Shown here: positions 37,240 to 46,700 of the stretch, one piece after another
Layout of the letters: each line of letters begins with the position of its first letter
Position numbering within the stretch: the first letter of the stretch is position 1
Assembly: GCA_030426955.1 (NCBI GenBank)
Contig: JAUHXS010000003.1
Coordinates: 272,633-336,632, forward strand
Length of the DNA stretch: 64,000 nucleotides
Direction: 5' to 3'
DNA from: Bacteroidia bacterium
GTDB lineage: Bacteria; Bacteroidota; Bacteroidia; Chitinophagales; JAUHXS01
Notes under the pieces: generated by a model
What the model was told of the DNA's origin: nothing
Seen by the model: the letters and a program-made list of their open reading frames with translations, nothing else
The model's database searches: none
Program-made: the position numbers and the translations under genes

Positions 37240-37274
37240 TGAAAAGAAGTATTTTTACACAACTATAAAAGTCC

Positions 37275-38450
37275 ATGTGCCGTCGACTATATATATGCTT
37301 TACACTGTTACTTTTCTTTTTTAGTATTGCTTTTGGAGACACAACATCTAATATTGTTATTAGTGGGGAAGGATATTATGGAAAAGTGATTAATAATATT
37401 ACAGACCTTGTCAGTTTAGAAACTAAAAATATCTCTATTGCAGAACTTAATTTTTCAAAACAAACTCAGGGGAGGGCCTATTGGCATCAATATTATTTTT
37501 ATCCCAAAGTAGGAGTTTCTTGCTTGGCTGGGTATTTACAACAAAATGCTCTTGGTAATGTTTACTCGATTTTTCCAACTTTCTCTTTGCAAAATCATCA
37601 AAAAAGACCATGGCAATTTTATATCAAGGGGGGGCTGGGTTTAGCTTATTTCTCTAACTTTTATCATAGAACCTCAAACAACGAAAATCTATTTATCGGT
37701 TCTAGTATTACAGCACATGCAAACTTAAAACTTGGAATCTCAAAACAGGTAAGTTCAAAAGTGAAGATAAATGCTTTTGGAAGTGCATTGCACTTTTCAA
37801 ATGGTCATGTGCAAGTTCCAAACTATGGCATAAATGTCGTATCCGCTGGGATTGGCTTGGAGTATAGTTTTGCTCCATACAAAAAGCAAAGTTTTACTAT
37901 AGAAGATACTGTAAGTAATATTGAAAGTAAATGGTTGAAAAATGCTCGTTTGGCAATTGGGATTCATGAATTGGCTGGAACTCATACTGCGATAGGCGGT
38001 ACAAAGTACCCAATCTATGCGGGTTCTTTTTATTTATCAAAGCAGTATAGACCTGTCAGTATTTTTCATGTGGGGATGCACTACAATTATTACGTTAGCT
38101 ATTATGATTTTATCATTCATGGAGAAATATTAGATGATAAACCAGTGTTAAATGCCAGTAACGTGATTTTATTTGCAGGTCAAGAATATCTTTTTGGTAA
38201 GTTTAGTTTTGTCTTACAAGGAGGAATAAATGTATTTAGTCCGTTTAATACAAAACTCCGAAAACTCGGGAATAGTCCAGGAAATATTAAAAAATTCTTG
38301 GGTTATGCAATAAGTAATAAGTTGGGGATTCAATATTATCTTAAGCCACCAGATAAGTCAACCAAAAACAATCTATTTATGGGGATGTATATAAAAGCTA
38401 ATTTTGGACAAGCAGATTTTATTGAATACGGTCTTGGATATGTGTTTTAA
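37275..38450 (+). CDS. Acyloxyacyl hydrolase / PagL-like lipid A deacylase barrel
   Basis: The protein has 391 residues with a signal peptide (1-21). It has the alternating beta-strand pattern of a small outer-membrane barrel. ALHFSNGHVQVPNYGIN matches the PagL active-site strand: in PagL, His126 and Ser128 of an HxSN motif are catalytic, and both are conserved here. The third triad residue, Glu140, appears to be Asn by position count. The protein is roughly twice the size of PagL, with an extra barrel-like region after residue 210. The predicted role is removal of a lipid A acyl chain, but the missing Glu and added half leave doubt. Confidence 0.68.
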   Translation: MCRRLYICFTLLLFFFSIAFGDTTSNIVISGEGYYGKVINNITDLVSLETKNISIAELNFSKQTQGRAYWHQYYFYPKVGVSCLAGYLQQNALGNVYSIFPTFSLQNHQKRPWQFYIKGGLGLAYFSNFYHRTSNNENLFIGSSITAHANLKLGISKQVSSKVKINAFGSALHFSNGHVQVPNYGINVVSAGIGLEYSFAPYKKQSFTIEDTVSNIESKWLKNARLAIGIHELAGTHTAIGGTKYPIYAGSFYLSKQYRPVSIFHVGMHYNYYVSYYDFIIHGEILDDKPVLNASNVILFAGQEYLFGKFSFVLQGGINVFSPFNTKLRKLGNSPGNIKKFLGYAISNKLGIQYYLKPPDKSTKNNLFMGMYIKANFGQADFIEYGLGYVF

Positions 38451-38460
38451 CAAGTTCGAT

Positions 38461-39447
38461 TCATAGTTCCAGAGTATAAATATACCCCCTCGCATCACCT
38501 ATGAATGTTTGTTCGTCATGAATAGCAATAGAGACGAGATGTTCTTCACTAAAACCTTTGATGGTGTTCCATGTGTTTCCAGCATCCTTTGATACAATGA
38601 GTTTACCATTATTTCCGACTACGTAATACTGCGTATCATTTAAACTGGCTGTAGCATTAAAATGTTGCCGATTACCTAAAAGTCCATTTCGCTTGATTAA
38701 GGCTTCCCAGCTATCTCCTTTATCAATGCTCATATACACTCCGCCATCATATCCACTTATTAAATAACTATTTATACTCGTTTCTGTAAAACCCGTGAAG
38801 AAATCGCCTTTAATATCCAAAAACTGATAAGTCTCTCCATGATCTGAAGAAGTCATTAACAAGCCATTTCCACCTACTATTAATTCACCAGAAAGACTTT
38901 GTCTTATAAAAGCGAGTTCATTGTCATACTCCTTGAAATCCCATGATACACCGTAGTTTGTTGTTTTGCCGATCATACCCGAATTGAAATTCTGCCCTCC
39001 GACAATGAATCCTAACGAATCATTTAAAAAAAGGACAGATTTTAGGTTATACCAACGATTACTATCGATTAATCCAGCAAAACCATAAGTCCTTTCCCAA
39101 GTATCTCCACCGTTAATCGTTTTGAGTACCAAGTACCAGTCACCACAAGCAAAACCTACAGAGTCATTCAAAAAATAAAGGTCATAGATGGAACCTCCTT
39201 CTTCATGAATTAGATCCCACGACTGACCATTATCATTAGTTTTGTAAATCTCTCCCCTTTCAAATCTTCTTCCGGCAACTAAAAAACCATTTTTATTAGG
39301 AGTGAAGAAAATGTCATTAATCCTAGAATTTTTAGAAGAAACCTGTTGTGCTTGCACAGCGACTTCAACAATATCTTTTTTACAAGAAATAAAGAAAAAA
39401 GGGACTAGCCATATTAGTTGAAAAAAATATTTCTTGTTTGCTAACAT
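38461..39447 (-). CDS. YCF48/BNR-repeat beta-propeller lipoprotein
   Basis: The protein has 328 residues. The lipobox FFISC places the lipidated Cys at residue 22. The rest is made of BNR/Asp-box-like repeats (TNDNGQSWDLIHEE, TINGGDTWERTY, SIDKGDSWEAL, SKDAGNTWNTI) with 'DSVGFACGD' linkers, as in the YCF48/HCF136 photosystem-assembly-like propellers that are widespread as secreted proteins in Bacteroidota. It is membrane-anchored on the periplasmic or outer face. The binding partner is unknown. It is convergent with the PagL-like gene (10 nt gap). Confidence 0.83.
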   Translation of the reverse strand: MLANKKYFFQLIWLVPFFFISCKKDIVEVAVQAQQVSSKNSRINDIFFTPNKNGFLVAGRRFERGEIYKTNDNGQSWDLIHEEGGSIYDLYFLNDSVGFACGDWYLVLKTINGGDTWERTYGFAGLIDSNRWYNLKSVLFLNDSLGFIVGGQNFNSGMIGKTTNYGVSWDFKEYDNELAFIRQSLSGELIVGGNGLLMTSSDHGETYQFLDIKGDFFTGFTETSINSYLISGYDGGVYMSIDKGDSWEALIKRNGLLGNRQHFNATASLNDTQYYVVGNNGKLIVSKDAGNTWNTIKGFSEEHLVSIAIHDEQTFIGDARGYIYTLEL

Positions 39448-39537
39448 TTATTTAATATGTGTAACTGGCTCTTTATTAAAGTAAAATAAGTATATTTGTG
39501 AACTTATAAATATGCATATAAATTTAAACACATAAAA

Positions 39538-40176
39538 ATGAAAGTTCTAAAGAAAATTTTAATTGTATTAGTGGTAGTCGTTGCATTGGCATTTATTGTA
39601 TCGCTATTCTTACCATCGAAAGTTACTGTTGAGCGAACAGCAATTATTGATGCATCTTCTGAGATGGTTTTTGAGGAGGTAAATACACTAAAAAATTGGG
39701 ATAAGTGGGATCCATGGAATAAGATTGATGCTAATATGAAGCAGACTTATGAAGGCGAAATGGGAGCAGGAAGCAAAAGATGCTGGGAAAGCGAAGACCC
39801 TAAGGTAGGAAAAGGTTGTCTTACAATAGTAGAGAGTAGGCCATCAGAGTATATTGCCACGGAACTTGTTTTCGATCAAGAAGGTAATGGTAATGGGGAA
39901 TGGAAATTTGAGGCAACCGAAGAAGGCACTAAAGTCGTTTGGGCAATGCATATGGATATGGGAAATAACCCTATTGGAAAATTCTTTGGTTTAATGATGG
40001 ACGGAATGATTGGACCTATGTTTGAAGAGGGTTTGATTTCTTTAAAAGGTGTTGCAGAAAGTAAGCCTGAACCTACTCCTGAAATGGCAACAGATGAAAT
40101 GATGGAGAGCGATTCAACAAGTATGATGAATGACTCTACAATGATAGAGGAGGTAGAAGAATCTGTGGAGAGCTAA
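39538..40176 (+). CDS. SRPBCC (polyketide cyclase-like) protein with membrane anchor
   Basis: The protein has 212 residues. One N-terminal membrane helix (5-24) is followed by a START-like SRPBCC domain with the typical opening VERTAIIDASSEMVFEEVNT and then NWDKWDPW. A C-terminal tail of about 40 residues is Met/Glu/Ser/Thr-rich and probably disordered. The fold binds hydrophobic ligands, but the ligand is unknown. A TATATTTG -7-like box lies at 39491-39498 and a strong intrinsic terminator follows at 40199. Confidence 0.82.
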   Translation: MKVLKKILIVLVVVVALAFIVSLFLPSKVTVERTAIIDASSEMVFEEVNTLKNWDKWDPWNKIDANMKQTYEGEMGAGSKRCWESEDPKVGKGCLTIVESRPSEYIATELVFDQEGNGNGEWKFEATEEGTKVVWAMHMDMGNNPIGKFFGLMMDGMIGPMFEEGLISLKGVAESKPEPTPEMATDEMMESDSTSMMNDSTMIEEVEESVES

Positions 40177-40198
40177 TCTTCAAAGTAATGATGAATAC

Positions 40199-40237
40199 AA
40201 AGAGCGTTCCAGAATTTTGGAGCGCTCTTTTTGTTTT
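40199..40237 (+). terminator. Rho-independent terminator after the SRPBCC gene
   Basis: AAAGAGCGTTCC, an 8-nt loop, then GGAGCGCTCTTT forms a 12-bp stem with one G-T wobble, followed by TTGTTTT. It begins 22 nt after the stop codon at 40176 and separates that gene from ung. It is the clearest intrinsic terminator in the window. Confidence 0.88.
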
Positions 40238-40261
40238 AATAGGATTTCTTAAATTTAGGGA

Positions 40262-40960
40262 ATGCAAGAAGTTAGCAATCAACCAAAAATCAAGCCCCAA
40301 ATCGAAGAAGGGTGGAAGTCGGCTTTAAAAGAAGAGTTTGCAAAGCCTTATTTTTCAGAGATCAAAAATTTCTTACAAGCCGAGAAGCAAAAAGGTAAAA
40401 CCATTTATCCACCTGGGTCTGAAATTTTTAACGCTTTTAATACAACGTCTTTTGGTAAAGTTAAAGTAGTTATTATTGGTCAGGACCCCTATCATGGAAA
40501 GGGACAAGCACATGGACTCTCCTTTTCCGTAAAGGATGGGATAAAGCCTCCCCCTTCTTTAATTAATATGTATAAAGAGCTTGAAAGTGACATTCAATTT
40601 ATTATTCCAAGTCATGGAAATCTGGAATCTTGGGCAAAGCAAGGCGTTCTAATGTTAAATGCTATTCTTACTGTTGAAGCAGGTAAGCCCGCTTCTCACA
40701 GAAAAATTGGATGGGAAAACTTCACAGATGCAGCAATTAAATCTCTTTCTGCACAAAAAGAAGGATTGGTTTTTCTTTTATGGGGGAAGTTTGCACAAGA
40801 AAAAGGTATATTAATTGATAACACGAAACATCACATCTTAAAAGCGCCCCACCCATCTCCTTACTCTGCGTCTTATGGTTTTTTTGGATGTAAACATTTT
40901 TCAAAAGCAAATGAGCTTCTACAACAACAAGGCTTAACACCAATCAATTGGTCATTGTAA
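40262..40960 (+). CDS. ung: Uracil-DNA glycosylase
   Basis: This family 1 uracil-DNA glycosylase removes uracil from DNA in base-excision repair; it has 232 residues. The catalytic Asp75 lies in IIGQDPYHG, the uracil-binding segment is GLSFSVKDG, and the DNA-intercalation loop is APHPSPYSA with the catalytic His. Length and motif order are normal. The 3' end overlaps the 3' end of the convergent GNAT gene by 9 nt. A TAAATTTA -7-like box lies just before the start. Confidence 0.95.
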   Translation: MQEVSNQPKIKPQIEEGWKSALKEEFAKPYFSEIKNFLQAEKQKGKTIYPPGSEIFNAFNTTSFGKVKVVIIGQDPYHGKGQAHGLSFSVKDGIKPPPSLINMYKELESDIQFIIPSHGNLESWAKQGVLMLNAILTVEAGKPASHRKIGWENFTDAAIKSLSAQKEGLVFLLWGKFAQEKGILIDNTKHHILKAPHPSPYSASYGFFGCKHFSKANELLQQQGLTPINWSL

Positions 40961-41461
40961 GCTTATCCCATATACAACGTGGTCAAAACGTTGACCACGT
41001 TGCTCAATTACATTAGGAAACTTTCCCCATTCCTCGAAGCCAGCTTTCTTTAATAAACTAATGCTCCCTTGGTTGGTGTGATACAAGATAGCAAGTAAAG
41101 TTTCTTTGTGTACACGCTTGCAATCAGACATGATATGTTGAATCAAAACATTTCCAAGTCCCTTTCGGTGAAATTGATAATCTAGATAAAAGCTAATCTC
41201 GGCGGTTTTATCCAGTGCTTTTCGTCCTGGACGATATGCTGATAAATGTCCATAGCCTGCAACATTATCATTAAATTCTATAATATATATTGGGTAACTA
41301 GTTGTAGAAAATTGTTTAAACCATTCCATTCGATCATCAACAGAAAAGGTTTTTGTATGTGCAGTAGCATTTCCTGCCTCAATAGCTTGATTATATATCT
41401 TTACAATTTTTGGTAGATCTCCTACATCCGCAAATCTTACTAGAATGTTGCTATTAGACAT
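40952..41461 (-). CDS. GNAT N-acetyltransferase (phosphinothricin acetyltransferase-like)
   Basis: The protein has 169 residues. The GNAT fold starts VRFADVGDLPKIVKIYNQAI, with TAHTKTFSVDDRMEWF typical of the PAT/Bar/YncA group, and the acetyl-CoA loop is QFHRKGLGNVLIQH. Members acetylate amino acid-like amines such as methionine sulfone or phosphinothricin; the true substrate is unknown. The gene overlaps ung tail-to-tail by 9 nt. Confidence 0.87.
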   Translation of the reverse strand: MSNSNILVRFADVGDLPKIVKIYNQAIEAGNATAHTKTFSVDDRMEWFKQFSTTSYPIYIIEFNDNVAGYGHLSAYRPGRKALDKTAEISFYLDYQFHRKGLGNVLIQHIMSDCKRVHKETLLAILYHTNQGSISLLKKAGFEEWGKFPNVIEQRGQRFDHVVYGISLQ

Positions 41462-41508
41462 GAATTAAATTTAGTCTGGTAAAAATAAAATAATAAATTT
41501 ACCATACC

Positions 41509-42243
41509 ATGGAGGGACTATCTCAACTATTTTCCATCGACGGATTATTGGCATTTTTAACATTATCTGTCTTGGAAATTGTTTTAGGAATTGATAATCT
41601 TATTTTTTTATCAATTTTAGTTAAAAAAGCACCTAAAGAGAAACAACGGTTTACAAGAATATTAGGCTTAGCACTAGCATTAGTGTTTAGAATTGTTTTA
41701 CTGTTAGGTATTAGTTGGATTGTACAACTCAAAGAGCCTATTTTATCTATTTATGAATTTAACTTTAGTTTGCGGGATTTAATTCTGTTAGTCGGGGGCT
41801 TGTTTTTACTGACCAAGAGCACCTTGGAAATTCATGAGAAGCTAGAGGAACAGAGAGAATCTAATAAGTCGGAAAAGAAGCTACAATCAGGTATTTCGAT
41901 GATTCTACTTCAAATCATTGCAATTGATTTAGTTTTTTCTCTAGACTCTATTCTTACTGCTGTTGGGCTGACTCAAAACATAACAATCATGATCTCTGCC
42001 GTAATCATATCTATGCTCTTCATGATGGTGTTTGCTGGTTGGGTTAGTGAGTTTATTCATAAAAATCCAACTATCATTATGCTAGCTTTGTCCTTTTTGA
42101 TTATGATTGGTGTGTTGTTGATAGCTGATGCCTTTCACTTTCACGTCCCAAGAGGATATATCTATTTCTCATTAGGTTTTTCGCTTCTGGTAGAAATTTT
42201 GAATCTCAAGTTGCTTAAAAAGCATTTTAGAAGAAAATTTTAA
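41509..42243 (+). CDS. TerC-family integral membrane protein
   Basis: The protein has 244 residues and seven membrane helices. The TerC signatures are VLEIVLGIDNLIFLSIL (helix 1) and the second half copy AIDLVFSLDSILTAVGL; the acidic residues in these helices are conserved metal-binding-type positions. The family is linked to tellurite resistance and to Mn2+ export or metalation of exported enzymes. No Ter partner genes are nearby, so the tellurite label should not be taken literally. Confidence 0.88.
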   Translation: MEGLSQLFSIDGLLAFLTLSVLEIVLGIDNLIFLSILVKKAPKEKQRFTRILGLALALVFRIVLLLGISWIVQLKEPILSIYEFNFSLRDLILLVGGLFLLTKSTLEIHEKLEEQRESNKSEKKLQSGISMILLQIIAIDLVFSLDSILTAVGLTQNITIMISAVIISMLFMMVFAGWVSEFIHKNPTIIMLALSFLIMIGVLLIADAFHFHVPRGYIYFSLGFSLLVEILNLKLLKKHFRRKF

Positions 42244-42559
42244 TTTTTCCTCCACAAAGACGTAAGAAATGCCTGTCTTATTGTTTTGATAATCAGTACA
42301 ATAGGAAAATTAGCATCCCCTTTGAATTGTTAATTTTTGCCAAAAATTGTATTTACTTCTCTAAAAGTGTTGTAATATATTTGTAGCAACAATTGAAACT
42401 TATACAGATTTATTATCGTATAAAGTGATTTTGAAAAACAAACTTTTATAAAAAAGCAGGGTCTAATGTGTAATAAGAATATTAAAGTTAATGATTTTTT
42501 AATGTTTAGGGTATTGACTATTAGTATTAAATAAATTACATTTGCAATCCGAAGAATAG
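42244..42559. other. Gene-free stretch with two promoter-like boxes
   Basis: No credible gene was seen in this 316-nt gap. Two TAnnTTTG boxes occur on the + strand, TATATTTG at 42376-42383 and TACATTTG at 42537-42544. The downstream one has a well-spaced -33 element. If the upstream box is used, it would give a ~165-nt leader or a short transcript. Confidence 0.5.
42514..42544 (+). promoter_or_regulatory. Full -33/-7 promoter (TTG-N20-TACATTTG)
   Basis: TTG at 42514-42516 and TACATTTG at 42537-42544 are separated by 20 nt, the textbook Bacteroidota arrangement. The box ends 15 nt before the start codon at 42560. This is the best-formed promoter found in the window. Confidence 0.6.
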
Positions 42560-43441
42560 ATGAAAACAATACAAATCATATCAATAATTATCTTAGCATT
42601 TACAATAAATAGCTATACACAAGCAGATACTAAGATAGATTTTGATCATGCACTAAAATTAGACACGGCTTTTAATAACTATTTCATCGGATCACTTCAT
42701 AACGCTTCAAGATATACAACCTTACTTCAAGCGTATCAAGAGAACAAGTCAGACTTATTATTTGTTAAGTTTAAAGATGAAAAACACGTTGATTGGGTCA
42801 AGGTCATAAAAGGAGGAAACACTTTTAGTAAGGCCAAAGACTTACTAGTTGATCAAAACGGCAATATGTACATTACTGGCTATTTTGATAATGATTTAAC
42901 CTTTGCTAATCAAACTTTAGAAGCATATACTGAAAATGACATTTTTGTTGCCAAATACACTCCTACAGGGTCATTAGTTTGGGCAAAAAGCTTAGGTGCT
43001 GATGGAATGCTTGATGTGTCTTCTGTAACAATTGAAGAAAACTTGAATATCTATGTATCAGAGTTTATAAAAAAAGTAGATGGAAAGGTGTTTAAGGATA
43101 TTTCTTTTGATGATTTGTCTTTAATTGAAAAAGAAGAAGAAATTACAGACGGCTCTAAAATTAATAACATCCCAGAAATGGTTATTAATAGCAATATAAA
43201 TCCATATGGTAATCTGTTTTATGTCTATGTTAAGTCAAATATTGCTTGTGATGCAAATATCAAAATCAGTAAAATTTGGGGAGAATCCATTATAGATGTA
43301 AACAGACCTATTGAGATTGGTAATAATAAGATAGAAATTGCTATGGATGATATTAATACGGTTGCTGGAGAAGTTTATGTGATCACCATTAAGTCTGGCG
43401 AGTACACCAAGTCTTACAAGGTTTCTCAAAGAAATTTTTAG
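42560..43441 (+). CDS. Small secreted protein, probable T9SS type A cargo
   Basis: The protein has 293 residues. A signal peptide (1-19, ending NSYTQ) leads into SBBP-like repeats (VDQNGNMYITGYFDNDL, FVAKYTPTGSLVWAKS). The last ~80 residues (NPYGNLFYVYVKS ... ITIKSGEYTKSYKVSQ) resemble a type A sorting domain in strand pattern, although the usual PNP start is changed to INPYGN. The protein is much shorter than the other cargo proteins and looks like a minimal propeller fragment. It has its own promoter and a hairpin after it. Function unknown. Confidence 0.68.
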   Translation: MKTIQIISIIILAFTINSYTQADTKIDFDHALKLDTAFNNYFIGSLHNASRYTTLLQAYQENKSDLLFVKFKDEKHVDWVKVIKGGNTFSKAKDLLVDQNGNMYITGYFDNDLTFANQTLEAYTENDIFVAKYTPTGSLVWAKSLGADGMLDVSSVTIEENLNIYVSEFIKKVDGKVFKDISFDDLSLIEKEEEITDGSKINNIPEMVINSNINPYGNLFYVYVKSNIACDANIKISKIWGESIIDVNRPIEIGNNKIEIAMDDINTVAGEVYVITIKSGEYTKSYKVSQRNF

Positions 43442-43459
43442 CTATTACCATATCATCTT

Positions 43460-43501
43460 AGGAGCTCTAAAGTGCCACATTCACTTTAAAAAGTAGCTCT
43501 T
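43460..43501. terminator. Two-tier hairpin after the small cargo gene
   Basis: An inner perfect stem AAAGTG/CACTTT (43469-43474 with 43482-43487) is nested in an outer stem AGGAGCT/AGCTCTT (43460-43466 with 43495-43501, one wobble). It begins 18 nt after the stop codon at 43441. No clear U-tract follows, so intrinsic termination is uncertain. Confidence 0.45.
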
Positions 43502-43703
43502 AATTCCCCACCTTGTTGGCATATTTTGCATCAAGCAAAAAAATAGGAAGCAGTGATTGGAAATTCCCGTTTCTACCAAAAAAGAGCAGAGTCGATACTC
43601 CTTTGGAGGGAGTCTTTATGTGGCATACACACTGAAATATCTGTGAAAAAAGAGTCTTTGTCTCTAAATATATTTTAAGAAATAGCTGTCTTTATAAAAC
43701 TGT

Positions 43704-46700
43704 CTACCGGGTTAAGGTAATATTACCATTGTACTCTGCAGGCAGCGTGGTATTTTGATCTACAAAAACAACTTTTAATTGGTAGTTGTATACACCAATT
43801 TCTTGATCCACACCATTATATGTTCCATCCCAACCTTGATTTGAGTTGGTGGTCTCAAAAACTAATTTGCCCCACCTATCGAAAATTCTGAAATATTCTA
43901 AGTCAGAAATTCCTAGCTGAATGAGTGAGAACAGATCATTATCTCCATCTCCATTGGGAGAAAATATGGATGGTATGGCTAAAAACTGTTCTTTAGGTAT
44001 GATTGTTATAGAGTCGGTAATATTACAAAGCCCTGATGGGTCTGATATGATAACCGTATAAGTCGTTTCTGTTGTAGGGTTTGCAATTGGATTCGGACAA
44101 TCATTGCAGCTTAATGTCTCATCGGGCATCCAGCTATATAAGTAGCCACTTTGAACGCCTTGAATAACAATAGAACTACCTAGTATAATAGAAGTGTCTT
44201 GAAAGAATATTGGGTCTGGATTATCAGGGTTTGCTATAACCGTAATAATAACACTGTCTGAGTCTGCGCAACCTACTGAATCTGTACCCATTACTGTATA
44301 AGTTGTTGTCGTTGTTGGATAAGCATTAGTAAAGGCTTGATTTGGATCATCAATATCAGTGTTTGGCATCCATTGGTAGTTTGTGCCCCCAATTGCATTA
44401 AGCTGAGCGGTACCCCCTATGCATATTGTTGTATCCTCAAATGCAAAAACGCTAGGGTTGTTCACATTTACAATTACTTCAGCACTGTCTACTGGGCATA
44501 CAAGAGAATAAAATGCGACTTTATAAAGTGTAGTATCTGTAGGAGAGGCAATTGGTGTGGAAGAGGAGGAATCGCTTAGAGAGTCGCTTGGAAACCATTG
44601 ATATGAAATTGCTCCCTGTGCTTCTAGCATAAGACTTTGGCCTATACATATTGTTGTGTCATTTGTAATAATTATTCCATTCACCCCTTCATCTATGCCT
44701 ATTGAAAGGTCGCCTAAAGCATAGCATCCTGTTAAAGTGTCTGTTACCAATATATTGTAGGTAAAGGGTTCGTCTAAAGAAATGAATGGATTGGGAATAT
44801 TGGGATTGCTTAATCCTGTTGTAGGACTCCATCTTATAGAAGATCCATTATCGATTTGTGCACTTACCTGAATGGTATCAAATTTACATAACAATGTATC
44901 GGATGGTAGTCCAATATTAGGTATAGGAGCAATATCTACATCCACATTTAGTGTGTCAGACTTGCAGAAATTTGTAATGATGACTTCGTAATTAGTATTA
45001 ACCAAAGGAGATGCAAATGGATTTGGGATGTTGGTATCAGTTAGTGTTCCTCCTGGTGACCATTGGTAAGTATTCCCTCCCGATGCAAACAATCGTATAG
45101 AGGCCCCATCGCATACAAAGGTATCTGAAATGACAAAAGATGGTTCTGTAAGGCTATCCACCTTTACGGGTATACTAGCCACATAGCGACATAGAGTAAC
45201 AGTATCAAAATGACTAATTGTATAGTTGGTCGGCTTAGAAGGATATGCAAATGTGGTACTTTGTGACGAATCTGATACTTCACTTCCAGGAATCCAAGAA
45301 TAAATGATATTAGTATCAACTCGTGTACAATGCTTTATTCTGGTCCAAGGTCTGAAGACAGCTATAGAGCCATTTATGCCTTCGCATACGGATATAGTAT
45401 CACTAGAATTAGAAACAGCTTTTAAACCTCCACCAAAAAAGCTATTTTCCCCAGCCAAGTACATTTCAGATAAAGTATCGTCATTGAAATAGCAGATCTC
45501 AACAATGATATTATCACTTCCATTCCAATCGTAAACTTCGAGAAAGTCAAGGCTATTCCAGCCTTTCTTCATTGTAGTAGAATCATTATAATATACTTCT
45601 GTCGTCGACATAAATTCAACTGAAAAGAAACCCTCATATTCATCATCTTGAGTGCATCCTAAGCCGATGTGAAAATTCTTCAATACACTATCTCCAGAAA
45701 TGCTATCAACAAAAAATTCTATTCCAGAAATGGCTTCGGTTGGAGATAACCCTGCAGCAATCAGCTTGTCTGATTCAATAAGGTATTGATGCTTAATGCT
45801 TTTAACTCCTCTTCTGAAAACTACTTGAGACCTAATTATGCTATCAAATATGGCAAGAGTATCCTCAGTATGATCGCAAGTACTATTATTTAACCCACAA
45901 TTATTAATCAAAAAACTTTCCAGCATTATAGTATCTCCTTGGCAAATGGTATCTATTTCTGGTATCGTAAATAAAGTTGATTTTCTTACAAACTCCACAT
46001 ACACACTATCTGTATCTGAACAACCATGAATGGAGGTGACGACTACGGAGTATTGAATAGTTGAATCAGGACTAGCTATGGGGGCTGGCAATTTATGATT
46101 GTTAAGAAAATAATCTGGTTGCCAGTTATAAGAGTGTCCTTCTCCAGACGTTGGAGTTGTTTTAAGTTGCACACCATTTGTGTAGCACATCAGCGTATCA
46201 CCTGTTGTATTTAAGGTAAATGGAAAGCCTACATCAACATATACTGAATCGCCATAAATACACCCAGTAGAAGAATCAACAATACTTATAGTGTACCCAA
46301 TATCGTTTGTAGGAACAGATTTGACGTTCAATAAAGTATCTGCTAAAAGGTATGTGTTTGGTGTCCATGAAAATAGGAAACCAGTACTATCTTTTACTGC
46401 TATGATAACCTCGTCTATTGCCCAATTATCTTGATCGATTCCGCTATTAGCCAATTGACGCCATCTTAAACGAGTACTTGCAGTTTGAGCAGCAGTTGGG
46501 ATTTCAGCTGCTACACTTTGAAAGTCTGGATAAATAGCTTCAAAATATGTCTTTATAATATTCCAGTTTCCACCACTATTAGTTGAATATTCTAAAACAA
46601 CATCTTCTCCGAAGTCTGCATCTTCACAAGGGGCAGATCCATTTGCAATTTTGATGGCAAAATATACTGTCCCTCCAGTACTTAAGTTCATATCATTGGT

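Noticed and set aside
42376..42383. A small-RNA start at the upstream TATATTTG box in the 42.3-42.6 kb gap
   Set aside because: The -33 element would be 26 nt away, outside the usual range, and no terminator-like structure marks an RNA end.
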